Numbered from the stretch's first letter, positions 1-7,491 are shown. The stretch: 20,090 nucleotides of DNA from BM520 sp964474455 (GCA_964474455.1 CAYYSU010000047.1:1-20090), one strand, 5' to 3'. Numbers and translations: made by a program. Notes: generated from the sequence alone by a model not told the origin.

Positions 1-12
1 GGAAATTTAACT

Positions 13-20
13 TATCTTTG
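13..20 (+). promoter_or_regulatory. Bacteroidetes-type -7 box (orphan)
   Basis: TATCTTTG matches the Bacteroidetes -7 consensus TAnnTTTG exactly. The matching -33 element would fall at or beyond the window edge. No gene follows closely, so it may be chance, or it may start a transcript with no long ORF. Confidence 0.25.
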
Positions 21-394
21 AATAAAAGTTGTCTAAAGAAGGGGAGTATTTAATAACGAATGGCCTTTTTTTTGTCAAATAATTCTGATACTATGGGTAA
101 CAAAATGGCTGTTTATGTATAAAGGAATAGGTACCTATTGGACGTTGCTGAAAATATAGCGACCTGAAATAGATGTGGATTGTGGTTGATGAGATTGAAG
201 ATTTTTTGGGCTACTGCGTGAAGCGAACGCCGTGCCAGGCAAAACTGACCCTTTCAAAGGGCTTTAAAGGGTTTCAAACGGTCAATCGAGAAAGCCCACC
301 GATACAAAAAAACCAAGTCAAAAAAAACCAAAAAATTTCTTCGCAGCAGATTTCTAAAAATCCTTAAAAATAGCGAAAGACCATGCCACCGCAC

Positions 395-426
395 AAAAAA
401 AACCGGGCTGCTAATTAACAACCCGG
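395..426 (-). terminator. Intrinsic terminator of the T9SS-sorted protein gene
   Basis: Read on the minus strand, CCGGGTTG and CAGCCCGG form an 8-bp stem with one G-U pair around an 8-nt loop. Eight T residues follow directly. It lies 20 nt past the stop codon of the gene ending at 447, which fits a factor-independent terminator. Confidence 0.9.
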
Positions 427-446
427 ATGAACCAATACAAAACATG

Positions 447-1460
447 TTATCTAATGATAACAATCTTCTCGTTAATAATTTCTGCTTTGGCATTACTACC
501 AACAACAAAATATATACCCTCTGACAAATTTGTAACAGCGAAATCTCTAGTAGAATTTCCTGCTGTAAAATTGGCAACCTCAACACCAGTGCAGCTATAA
601 ATTTTTACATCACTACCATATTCAAAAACACTAAAGTCAATCGTGATAGTATTTACCGCCGGATTTGGCCATGCAACACTGTTATCAACAATTATATCTT
701 CTAAACCTGTACCCATCCCACTAAAGCTCAATGAGCACTCGCCAGGATATTCAGCGTCTATCTCCAGACTTGCAACAGCTGCAACACATGATTCAGAATA
801 CCATTCGTATGTTGTATACGTCTCATCTGATGAATCTACCAGGACATCATTTATGTATGTCTCAGTAATTTCATTAGTAACTAGTTTTACTCTCAACACG
901 TTATTAAATGTGCCATTAGGAGTAATAACGGTTCCCCATGCATCAGCTTCAAACGAGCTAGTACCAGTAGTAACTAACCTAAACCCAGACATTTCCATAA
1001 AGAAACCATAAGTATCTTCAAATGAATCACCATATGCGAAAGGGAAACGCATTAAATCCATATTATCATCAAAAACAGACAGATAATCACCGATCTCTTC
1101 ATCATTTGACCCGACAGCAACAGTTTGAAATACTGAATTTGTAACGTTGAAGTAAGTCACCATAAAACTTTTAAAATCCTCTTGTATGGCAATATTACTA
1201 TTAACTTGGCCGCCCCACAAGGTGCCTTCAGGATCAATAAAGGTAGAAGTTTCTGAATCTCCACCGGAGTATGCTGAGAAATCCCATGTTTGGTTTCCTC
1301 CGGCAGGACCCGGATCAATAACAGGAAGCTCATCTATATAAACACTTGTAATCATATCACCTATTTCAGGAGCATGGTTACTGCGTGTAAGTACAGTTTG
1401 AGCGTTAGAATAAGAAATTAAAAGGAAAGCCATTATGGCCAGAGTAAAGATGTGCTTCAT
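447..1460 (-). CDS. Secreted protein with type IX secretion C-terminal sorting domain
   Basis: The 337-aa product starts with a signal peptide (Lys2, then a hydrophobic stretch to about residue 20, ending SNAQ). Its last ~80 residues match the type A T9SS sorting domain: WPNPAVNTITI at 264-274, then alternating beta strands, SEGIYFV at 313-319 and a basic end. Such proteins cross the outer membrane by T9SS and are usually anchored or released at the surface after CTD cleavage. The middle (about 22-250) has no domain I recognise. It is Asp/Thr/Ser-rich with aromatic residues, as in beta-sandwich surface proteins, and contains only a few cysteines. It appears monocistronic, with its own promoter-like element and terminator. 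Function beyond surface export is unknown. Confidence 0.9.
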   Translation of the reverse strand: MKHIFTLAIMAFLLISYSNAQTVLTRSNHAPEIGDMITSVYIDELPVIDPGPAGGNQTWDFSAYSGGDSETSTFIDPEGTLWGGQVNSNIAIQEDFKSFMVTYFNVTNSVFQTVAVGSNDEEIGDYLSVFDDNMDLMRFPFAYGDSFEDTYGFFMEMSGFRLVTTGTSSFEADAWGTVITPNGTFNNVLRVKLVTNEITETYINDVLVDSSDETYTTYEWYSESCVAAVASLEIDAEYPGECSLSFSGMGTGLEDIIVDNSVAWPNPAVNTITIDFSVFEYGSDVKIYSCTGVEVANFTAGNSTRDFAVTNLSEGIYFVVGSNAKAEIINEKIVIIR

Positions 1461-1505
1461 AGCGGTTGGTTTAAATGAATAATTATAGATTTATTTTTTT
1501 CATTA

Positions 1506-1513
1506 CAAATGTA
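1506..1513 (-). promoter_or_regulatory. -7 box for the T9SS-sorted protein gene
   Basis: On the minus strand TACATTTG fits the Bacteroidetes consensus TAnnTTTG, about 45 nt before the start codon at 1460. No clear TTTG-type -33 element was seen at the usual distance. Confidence 0.5.
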
Positions 1514-1552
1514 AGAAAACATTACCATAGTATTATTGCCATATAAAAAAAC

Positions 1553-2227
1553 CTACTCAAATAAAAATCCTTCAAGTTCACGATATCGTTTTATGGTAAA
1601 CTCTTTCCATGACCCTTCAATGATACCATCATCAAGGAACTCGCTGAAAGTACGAGCCAAGCTTGGACGGGCTACTCCAATAAGATCAGCGGCATTTTGC
1701 TGTCCCATTCCCATCACTACCTTACCTGTACGTTGTTCATCCTGATCGATAATTATATGTGCAAGCTTGCCTTTAATGGTTTTTCTGGACAAAAGCCTGA
1801 TCTTAGAGGTAAGAAACTGAGCCCTGCCAGATACAAGATTTAAAAAATTAGTCTGTATTTTTCGATTCCCGGACATCATAACACCAAAATCCTCCCGCGG
1901 GATATAAAGGATCTTTACATCGTTGTGGGCGATAACATCCACAGGAAAAAAATGATGCGCTCCATATAAAAATCCTGAACCTATAAGTTGTGGCGCTTCA
2001 ACATCCTCTATCTTGACATACTTGCCGTCAGGATCAACCATAACACCGTATATCTGACCTTGTATCAATTGCATAAGATATGAAACATCATCACCACGGT
2101 ATGCCACATTAGAACCCTTTATATAACTCTTCACCTGCCATCGAACTCCCTGGAACGACTCCTCCACCTCCAACTCATTCATTCCTGTAAAAATCGGGCT
2201 TTTAGTAAGAATATCCAGATATTTCAT
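1553..2227 (-). CDS. Crp/Fnr-family transcriptional regulator
   Basis: Encodes 224 aa with the Crp/Fnr layout: an N-terminal cyclic-nucleotide-binding-like beta barrel (about 1-110), a long dimerisation helix (about 112-150) and a C-terminal winged helix-turn-helix (about 155-215; recognition region near QQNAADLIGVARPSLARTF at 176-194). I chose the ATG at 2227 because family proteins begin at the MKYLDIL-type sequence. The longer upstream reading adds 18 residues unlike the family and runs over a DNA direct repeat. The protein has no cysteine at all, so it cannot hold an FNR-type iron-sulfur cluster; a heme or small-molecule signal is more likely. It is divergent from a ferredoxin-like gene whose upstream region carries a Crp-type palindrome. 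This recalls HcpR-type nitrosative-stress regulators, but that assignment is inference. Confidence 0.9.
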   Translation of the reverse strand: MKYLDILTKSPIFTGMNELEVEESFQGVRWQVKSYIKGSNVAYRGDDVSYLMQLIQGQIYGVMVDPDGKYVKIEDVEAPQLIGSGFLYGAHHFFPVDVIAHNDVKILYIPREDFGVMMSGNRKIQTNFLNLVSGRAQFLTSKIRLLSRKTIKGKLAHIIIDQDEQRTGKVVMGMGQQNAADLIGVARPSLARTFSEFLDDGIIEGSWKEFTIKRYRELEGFLFE

Positions 2228-2255
2228 TCTATAAATATTTGTTTTTAAAGATAAC

Positions 2256-2290
2256 CAAAAATTAGCCTGCCAGTTCGACAAAAATTAGCC
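2256..2290. repeat. 12-bp direct repeat with 23-bp period upstream of the Crp/Fnr gene
   Basis: CAAAAATTAGCC occurs exactly at 2256-2267 and at 2279-2290. The 23-bp period puts both copies on nearly the same face of the helix. They lie 29-63 bp upstream of the regulator's start codon, so they could be tandem protein-binding sites or simply a small duplication. Confidence 0.6.
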
Positions 2291-2332
2291 TTTTTTTATC
2301 TTTACTTAATAAAGCACTAAAAAAACAGGTTC

Positions 2333-2348
2333 TGTAACAACTGTTACA
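2333..2348. promoter_or_regulatory. Crp/Fnr-type operator (perfect palindrome)
   Basis: TGTAAC, four spacer bases AACT, then GTTACA make a perfect 6-bp inverted repeat of the size and form bound by Crp/Fnr dimers. Its centre (2340.5) lies about 40-42 bp upstream of the start site expected from the -7 box at 2370-2377. That is the class II activator position. The divergent Crp/Fnr gene is the obvious candidate for binding it. Confidence 0.75.
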
Positions 2349-2369
2349 ATACATATGAATATAGCGATA

Positions 2370-2377
2370 TACATTTG
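2370..2377 (+). promoter_or_regulatory. -7 box for the ferredoxin-like gene
   Basis: TACATTTG matches TAnnTTTG and lies 25 nt before the ATG at 2403. The in-frame ATG at 2355 is upstream of this box, which supports the start at 2403. No TTTG-type -33 element is visible, as expected for an activator-dependent promoter. Confidence 0.6.
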
Positions 2378-2402
2378 CACTATAAATAAAAACAAACTGG
2401 AT

Positions 2403-3299
2403 ATGAAAAGACAGATAATAAAAATAGATGAGAATCTCTGCAATGGCTGTGGAGAATGTATTCCAAATTGCCATGAAGGAGCATTGCAGATAATAGACGG
2501 AAAAGCACGACTGGTGAGTGATCTCATGTGTGATGGATTAGGTGCGTGCATTGGCCATTGTCCTTTGGGCGCAATTTCTATTGAGGAGCGTGAAGCAGAG
2601 CCTTACAATGAGACTAAGGTTATTGCCGGAATGATTGAAAAAGGAGAAAACACAATCTTCGCTCATCTAAAGCACCTAAAAGATCATAAAGAGTTTGGCT
2701 TTATGAAAGAGGGCATAAGATATCTAAATGAGCACCGTGATGAGTTGAATTTTGATATGGATAAGATGCTACTGCGACTTGCTGAGGAAGAGCAACAAGA
2801 GGCAAAGAGAAATAGCTGCGCTAGCGGTGGATGCCCCGGCTCTGCAGTAATGGATTATACAACTATGGATATAGATCCAAATAAATCAGAAGCCCCGGTT
2901 GGAAATCTCTCCTCCGCATTATCACACTGGCCCGTGCAATTACATCTTATCAACCCGGCATCATCACACTTTCAGGGAACAGACCTGTTAATCGCTGCCG
3001 ACTGTACCGCATTTACGGCAGGTGGTTTTCACAGCGAATATCTTAAAGGCAAAACACTTGCTATTGCATGCCCTAAGCTCGATAGTGGCATCGATAGTTA
3101 TCAGGATAAAATTCGCAGATTTATTGATGAAGCAAAGGTTAATACAATCACACTGCTGATAATGGAAGTTCCCTGTTGTGGCGGACTGATACAAATAATC
3201 AAAAACGCCATGGCTCAAAGCACTCGAAAAATACCTGTAAAAACAATTGTTATGAGCACACAGGGAAAGAAAATTAGCGAAAACTGGACAATGTACTAG
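2403..3299 (+). CDS. Ferredoxin-like iron-sulfur protein (Hcp-associated type)
   Basis: Encodes 298 aa. Residues 1-60 form a two-cluster ferredoxin domain. The first motif is CNGCGECIPNC (Cys13, 16, 19, 23). The second is CDGLGACIGHCP (Cys43, 49, 53), where the usual middle cysteine is missing, so cluster II may have three Cys ligands or a different ligand. The remainder holds further cysteines, including Cys139, Cys144, Cys201, Cys223 and the pair Cys258-Cys259, which could bind another cofactor. Proteins of this form often sit beside a hybrid-cluster protein (hydroxylamine/NO reductase) gene and a Crp/Fnr regulator in anaerobes, and probably donate electrons there. No such reductase gene is in this window. 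The start at 2403 is preferred over 2355 because the ferredoxin domain begins directly and the promoter lies between the two. Confidence 0.85.
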   Translation: MKRQIIKIDENLCNGCGECIPNCHEGALQIIDGKARLVSDLMCDGLGACIGHCPLGAISIEEREAEPYNETKVIAGMIEKGENTIFAHLKHLKDHKEFGFMKEGIRYLNEHRDELNFDMDKMLLRLAEEEQQEAKRNSCASGGCPGSAVMDYTTMDIDPNKSEAPVGNLSSALSHWPVQLHLINPASSHFQGTDLLIAADCTAFTAGGFHSEYLKGKTLAIACPKLDSGIDSYQDKIRRFIDEAKVNTITLLIMEVPCCGGLIQIIKNAMAQSTRKIPVKTIVMSTQGKKISENWTMY

Positions 3300-3305
3300 T
3301 TCAGG

Positions 3306-4976
3306 CTACTCATATTCAAAACTGCTGCCACCCAGGAACTCTTTCAGGAGCGATGTGGGGGGTATTTCGTTTGTGGGAACAGGTAAAAAGTAACTGAAAA
3401 ACTTCAGCAACCTCTTGGCTTCCGAATATTCAGGCTGGTTTGGCCTGATAGAAGATAAAAGTGGAGAGATAATAGGTTTTATTACTCCCAGCTCATAAAG
3501 CAGTGCTGAGTTGAACATGATATCAGCATTCTCCTGGAATGGGAAGATGTTTTTGTCCTCTCCGTTACGAACGCTTTGCCAGCGCGAAATTGTATCAGCA
3601 GCACTGTAACCTCGAAATTTATGATCCCGAATAATGCGCCGCGAAAGACGATTGTCGGTAGTGGGGATAAGGTTATGTCCGTCGATAGATATAGTGGTAA
3701 GCGCAGAGATATAGATTTTGAACTTCAACTCAGAATCAATGTGCCCTGTAAGTTCAGGATTCAAGCCGTGAATACCCTCAATGATAATGATATCTTTCTT
3801 TTTAATTTTCAGCTTATCGCCGGCAAAGTATCTTTTACCCAACTGAAAATCAAAACGCGGAATTTCAACCTCTTGTCCATCCATAAGTTCTAGAAGTTGT
3901 TTGTTGAAAAGCTCAATGTCGATAGCCTGCAATGATTCAAAATCATATTCACCATTTACATCCAATGGAGTAAGCTCCCGATCTACAAAGTAGTTATCCA
4001 ACGATAACTTCACATGCTGGAGGCCTGCCACACGTAGTTGAACTCCCAGTCGCTTTGCAAACGTTGTTTTTCCTGATGACGAAGGCCCGGAAATAAGAAC
4101 AATACGGATCTTTTTGCTCTTGGAACGTATCATATCAGCTATATGAGCCACCTTTTTCTCATGCAAAGCTTCAGAAACTTTTATCAGGTTACTGATAGAA
4201 CCATCTCGCACAGCATCGTTAAGATCTCCTATATTGTTAACACCAAGAATCTTCTGCCAGCGGTTGTGCTCGGCAAAAATAGACAGCATCTTCTCCTGCC
4301 TGATCAGTGGTTTTAGTTTTTCCGGGTGATGACGACTGGAAAAACGAAGCAGGATGCCATTATAAAAAGGCATCACGTCAAAAACCTTTAGATGACCAGT
4401 AGAAGGAACCAGGTAGCCATAATAATAATCAGGAGTATCTTCGAGATAGTATACTGAGGTATACAAATTACCTCTGGTTTTGAGAAGATTAGTCTTTTCA
4501 GAGAGACCGTTTTTTTCAAAAATATTAATAGCCTCGATGGTAGATACTTCTATCCTGCGGAAAGGAATATCCGCATCCACAATCTCCTGCATACGTACCT
4601 TTATTGACTCAACATCTTCTTTGGTGAGTACTTTACGACCACTTCGCACGGTGCAGTATATACCGTTGGAAACGGGGTTTTCCACATGAAAATCCATCCT
4701 TGGAAAGAGATCTTTAACAGCTTTATATAACACAAATTGCAACGAGCGTATCACCATCCGCGTTCCGTCTGCGTTGGTAATATCAACAAAACGAATATTT
4801 TTTGGTTTATAAATCTGGTATGATAACTCCTTCAATGCATTGTTGACATATGCTCCAATAGGCGGGTGTTCAAATTCAATTGCTAACTCCTTTTCTATGG
4901 ACTCCAGGGTAGTACCTATACGGAAAGAGTAATATTGCTGATCATTCTCACAAAATATTTTTATCGGGTCTCCCAT
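3306..4976 (-). CDS. Nucleoside kinase (uridine kinase-like) with N-terminal ThrRS-like region
   Basis: Encodes 556 aa, the length of the Bacteroidetes 'nucleoside kinase' family. The N-terminal ~240 residues resemble the TGS plus second additional domain of threonyl-tRNA synthetase; TGS-like sequence covers about 1-65. The C-terminal ~270 residues are a P-loop phosphoribulokinase/uridine kinase domain. It has Walker A GPSSSGKT at 297-304, a substrate-loop region with LDNYFVD near 326-332, and EGIHGLN at 400-406. The likely reaction is ATP-dependent phosphorylation of a nucleoside such as uridine or cytidine; the exact substrate is not visible. It converges with the ferredoxin gene with only 6 nt between the stop codons and no terminator in the gap. 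It is divergent from the FKBP gene across 137 nt. Confidence 0.88.
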   Translation of the reverse strand: MGDPIKIFCENDQQYYSFRIGTTLESIEKELAIEFEHPPIGAYVNNALKELSYQIYKPKNIRFVDITNADGTRMVIRSLQFVLYKAVKDLFPRMDFHVENPVSNGIYCTVRSGRKVLTKEDVESIKVRMQEIVDADIPFRRIEVSTIEAINIFEKNGLSEKTNLLKTRGNLYTSVYYLEDTPDYYYGYLVPSTGHLKVFDVMPFYNGILLRFSSRHHPEKLKPLIRQEKMLSIFAEHNRWQKILGVNNIGDLNDAVRDGSISNLIKVSEALHEKKVAHIADMIRSKSKKIRIVLISGPSSSGKTTFAKRLGVQLRVAGLQHVKLSLDNYFVDRELTPLDVNGEYDFESLQAIDIELFNKQLLELMDGQEVEIPRFDFQLGKRYFAGDKLKIKKKDIIIIEGIHGLNPELTGHIDSELKFKIYISALTTISIDGHNLIPTTDNRLSRRIIRDHKFRGYSAADTISRWQSVRNGEDKNIFPFQENADIMFNSALLYELGVIKPIISPLLSSIRPNQPEYSEAKRLLKFFSYFLPVPTNEIPPTSLLKEFLGGSSFEYE

Positions 4977-5074
4977 AATTTTTCTATTTAAAAAGTTAAA
5001 AATAGTCTATTATCTTATTCTAATCTACATTCTTTTAAGAAAAACTCTTAAAACAAATATTAATATAAAAAATG

Positions 5075-5082
5075 TACCTTTG
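5075..5082 (+). promoter_or_regulatory. -7 box for the FKBP gene
   Basis: TACCTTTG matches TAnnTTTG 31 nt before the ATG at 5114, in an otherwise very AT-rich divergent intergenic region. Confidence 0.65.
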
Positions 5083-5113
5083 CGCCTTTAAAAATCATTG
5101 AAAAATAATAAGA

Positions 5114-5698
5114 ATGAACGAATTAAGCTATAGTCTCGGAGTTAGCGTGGGACTGAATCTAAAAGATCAAGGGTTTGAAATAGACAGCGTGGAAGATTTT
5201 GCAAAAGCCATGAATGATGTGCTTTCAGGTAATGACCTTGCAATCCCTGCAGAAAAAGTTAACGAAATTGTAAACAAGTATTTTCAGGAACTCCAGGCTA
5301 AGAGAGCCAAAGAGATGCAGGAAGGCCAGAAAATTTTCTTCGAAGAAAACGGCAAAAGAGAAGAAGTAACAACTACGGAAAGTGGTATGCAGTATGAAGT
5401 GTTTACAGAAGGTAAAGGTGAGAAACCCACTCCTACTGATAAAGTTACTGTTCACTATCATGGTACTCTGATTGATGGCACTGTTTTCGACAGCTCTATT
5501 CAGCGCGGCGAACCTGCCACATTCCCGGTAAACGGTGTTATTATAGGCTGGCAGGAAGCTCTTACACTTATGACTGTTGGCTCTAAGTGGCGTGTTTTCC
5601 TTCCTTCTGAAATAGCTTATGGTGCCCAGGGCGCAGGAAATGCAATACCTCCTCATACACCATTAGTATTTGATATTGAACTTATTAGCATAGGATAA
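5114..5698 (+). CDS. FKBP-type peptidyl-prolyl cis-trans isomerase
   Basis: Encodes 194 aa without a signal peptide, so it probably acts in the cytoplasm. Residues 1-80 are the helical dimerisation arm of Mip/FklB-type enzymes (LSYSLGVSVGLNLK near the start, then a long charged helix). Residues about 90-194 are the FKBP fold: VTVHYHGTLIDGTVFDSS at 111-128, GVIIGWQEAL at 141-150, and AIPPHTPLVFDIEL at 177-190. The aromatic and Asp residues of the active pocket (Tyr115, Phe125, Asp126, Ile143, Trp146) are present. It catalyses isomerisation of X-Pro peptide bonds and helps protein folding. It is a single-gene unit with its own promoter and a strong terminator. Confidence 0.95.
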   Translation: MNELSYSLGVSVGLNLKDQGFEIDSVEDFAKAMNDVLSGNDLAIPAEKVNEIVNKYFQELQAKRAKEMQEGQKIFFEENGKREEVTTTESGMQYEVFTEGKGEKPTPTDKVTVHYHGTLIDGTVFDSSIQRGEPATFPVNGVIIGWQEALTLMTVGSKWRVFLPSEIAYGAQGAGNAIPPHTPLVFDIELISIG

Positions 5699-5706
5699 TT
5701 ATTGTT

Positions 5707-5740
5707 TTACGGGGTTCTTTTTATGCCCCGTAATTTTTTT
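5707..5740 (+). terminator. Intrinsic terminator of the FKBP gene
   Basis: TTACGGGG and CCCCGTAA form a perfect 8-bp stem around an 11-nt loop, followed by seven T residues. It starts 8 nt past the stop codon. Confidence 0.95.
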
Positions 5741-5746
5741 AGTTGC

Positions 5747-5766
5747 ATAACTAAATCTTTAGTTAT
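5747..5766. promoter_or_regulatory. Probable BlaI-type operator overlapping the promoter
   Basis: ATAACTAAA and TTTAGTTAT form a perfect 9-bp inverted repeat around the dinucleotide TC. Its last base is the first base of the -7 box at 5766-5773, so a bound dimer would block RNA polymerase. Two further copies of the half-site core TAACTAA lie downstream in the leader at 5805-5811 and 5825-5831, exactly 20 bp apart. A BlaI/MecI repressor is encoded just downstream, so autoregulation is the natural reading. Confidence 0.75.
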
Positions 5767-5773
5767 ATCTTTG
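5766..5773 (+). promoter_or_regulatory. -7 box for the blaI-like operon
   Basis: TATCTTTG is a perfect TAnnTTTG match, 81 nt upstream of the ATG at 5855. It abuts the 20-bp palindrome at 5747-5766. Confidence 0.75.
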
Positions 5774-5854
5774 TGAAGAAATGGTTCTCTTTTTTTACAA
5801 TACTTAACTAACAACATAGGTATATAACTAAGGGATAAAAAATAAAGCACTATT

Positions 5855-6235
5855 ATGAAAGAGTTAACAAAAGCTGAAGAGCAAATTATGCAGATTATTT
5901 GGAAGCTAAAAGAAGGCGTTATTCACGATATTATTAAAAGAATGGATGACCCGAAACCTGCATATAATACTGTCTCCACAATAGTCAGAATATTGGAAAC
6001 CAAAGGCTTTATTTCACACAAAGCCATAGGCCGAACACATATCTACTTCCCCATAGTCGGGAAAGAAGAGTACTCAAAAAAATATTTTAAATCGTTTTTA
6101 TCAAGATACTTTAAAGGCTCATTTGCTGAGCTTACATCAGCATTTACACAGTCGGAAAACCTCAGCATCACTGAGATGGAAGAACTTCGAAACCTGATAG
6201 AAAAAAGTATCGAAGAAAAAGAAAAGGAGAGGTAA
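5855..6235 (+). CDS. BlaI/MecI-family transcriptional repressor
   Basis: Encodes 126 aa, the usual length for the family. The N-terminal winged helix begins with the typical MKELTKAEEQIMQIIWKL, and the recognition helix lies around AYNTVSTIVRILETKGFI (36-53). The C-terminal helices (about 70-126) would mediate dimerisation and carry the site cleaved during induction in related proteins. It represses its target promoters until a membrane metallopeptidase of the BlaR/M56 type is activated. The stop codon TAA shares its last base with the ATG of the next gene, which implies translational coupling with the sensor/protease. The palindrome at 5747-5766 is its likely operator. Confidence 0.95.
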   Translation: MKELTKAEEQIMQIIWKLKEGVIHDIIKRMDDPKPAYNTVSTIVRILETKGFISHKAIGRTHIYFPIVGKEEYSKKYFKSFLSRYFKGSFAELTSAFTQSENLSITEMEELRNLIEKSIEEKEKER

Positions 6236-7491
6236 TGACACCACTGCTCAACTACTTATATGAGGCCTCAATAGCACTGGCACTGCTCTATCTTCCTTTT
6301 ATCTTTATAGGAAGAAAAAACACATTTCATAAAACCAACAGGACAATTTTAATTTCATCATTGATACTATCTGTTTGTTTACCATTTATAAATATACCCG
6401 TACACGGAGCGTCAGGAGTGCAGGGTATTCTTCAGCTTCAGGAGGTTGTTATCACATCGGGTAACACAAGTTTTTCCGGCTACGGATATAATATTTCACA
6501 TATACTTTTACCGGCATATATCACTGTATCTGCAATCTTTTTACTACTGAGCATTGGCAAAACAGCAAGAATATTTATCATTAACAGAGATGCCATCTAC
6601 ACACGCAAAAAAGGCTTTACACTTGTATGTACTGATCAGAAAACCTCTCCGTTCTCATTATTCAAATATATATTTATTAATAAAAATAATTATAGTGAAA
6701 AGGATATACGCATCATAATAAGACATGAACAAGAGCATATTCTGCATTACCACTTTCTCGATAATATTCTTGTGGAGATAATAAGGATACTATTTTGGTT
6801 TCATCCGGCAGTATATCTTTTCCTACGATCACTTAAAATCATTCATGAATACCAGGCTGATTTACAGACGGTGCAGCACACTGACCGGTCAAACTATCTG
6901 AGGCTTATATACTCAGAAACACTTCGTCCACATCAGATTGGCATAACAAATCACTTTAGCTATTCACCATTAAAAAGGAGATTAAAAATGATGCTCACAA
7001 AACCAACAAAACGATATGCCGGGTTATACTACTTAACGTGGATTCCGGTAGCAGCACTACTGGTGTTTTTCTTAGGCACCACAGAGCTAAACGCACAAAC
7101 ACAATCCCCAAAGGCCGTTGTCACAGAGGTGTCAAATTCTGATCAGACACCATTGGTGGATCAGAACAAGCAGGAAGAGTCTGTATTTGTCATTGTGGAA
7201 GAAAGGCCAAATTATCCAGGGGGGCAAGAAGCACTGTTTAAATTTTTCGCCGATAATATTGTATACCCTGAAAGGGCCAAAATAGATTCTATTTCAGGAA
7301 CTGTCTTTATTGAATTTATCATCGAAAAGGATGGGAAAATGTCCAACATAAGAGTTGTGCGTGGCGTTCATCCATCGCTGGATAATGAAGCCATCCGCGT
7401 TCTAAAACTTATGCCGGCATGGAATCCGGGTAAACAGAAGGGTAAAGCTGTAAGAGTGAAATACACTTTGCCAATAAAATTCACACTATAA
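6235..7491 (+). CDS. BlaR1-like M56 metallopeptidase with TonB C-terminal domain
   Basis: Encodes 418 aa. The N-terminal half has membrane helices near 10-26, 36-53 and 90-110. An M56 zinc protease follows, with HEQEH at 164-168 (the HExxH motif) and HEYQAD at 204-209, which supplies the third zinc ligand, Glu205. A further membrane helix lies at about 264-281. After a linker (about 285-320), residues 323-418 form a TonB C-terminal domain: RPNYPGGQEAL, YPERAK, GTVFIEFIIEKDG, and a closing PIKFTL. The sensor presumably cleaves or triggers cleavage of the BlaI-like repressor encoded immediately before it. In place of the penicillin-binding sensor of classical BlaR1 it has a periplasmic TonB domain, so its signal is probably not a beta-lactam. 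This fusion is common in Bacteroidetes. Confidence 0.93.
   Translation: MTPLLNYLYEASIALALLYLPFIFIGRKNTFHKTNRTILISSLILSVCLPFINIPVHGASGVQGILQLQEVVITSGNTSFSGYGYNISHILLPAYITVSAIFLLLSIGKTARIFIINRDAIYTRKKGFTLVCTDQKTSPFSLFKYIFINKNNYSEKDIRIIIRHEQEHILHYHFLDNILVEIIRILFWFHPAVYLFLRSLKIIHEYQADLQTVQHTDRSNYLRLIYSETLRPHQIGITNHFSYSPLKRRLKMMLTKPTKRYAGLYYLTWIPVAALLVFFLGTTELNAQTQSPKAVVTEVSNSDQTPLVDQNKQEESVFVIVEERPNYPGGQEALFKFFADNIVYPERAKIDSISGTVFIEFIIEKDGKMSNIRVVRGVHPSLDNEAIRVLKLMPAWNPGKQKGKAVRVKYTLPIKFTL

Larger units (their letters stand above)
1..446. other. Left-end stretch without a convincing gene
   Basis: I see no gene here that I would defend. A 64-codon open frame on the plus strand (173-367) has a lysine/glutamine/serine-rich end produced by A-rich DNA and no recognisable domain. 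The DNA contains a promoter-like element at 13-20 and a perfect short palindrome CCCTTTCAAAGGG at 249-261, followed by a second AAAGGG. A terminator for the neighbouring minus-strand gene lies at 395-426. An untranslated leader or small RNA starting near position 25 is possible, but nothing matches an RNA family I recognise. Confidence 0.5.

Noticed and set aside
249..261. Palindrome CCCTTTCAAAGGG as a terminator or operator
   Set aside because: Too short a stem with almost no loop, no T-run, and no neighbouring gene it would serve.
173..367. 64-codon plus-strand ORF
   Set aside because: Low-complexity K/Q/S end from A-rich DNA, no domain, no convincing promoter or ribosome-binding context.
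2228..2281. N-terminal extension of the Crp/Fnr protein
   Set aside because: The 18 extra residues do not resemble the family and would overlay the direct repeat in the promoter region.
2355..2402. Upstream in-frame ATG giving a 314-aa ferredoxin-like protein
   Set aside because: It lies before the predicted -7 box, and the extra residues are unlike the ferredoxin start; the ATG at 2403 fits the domain.
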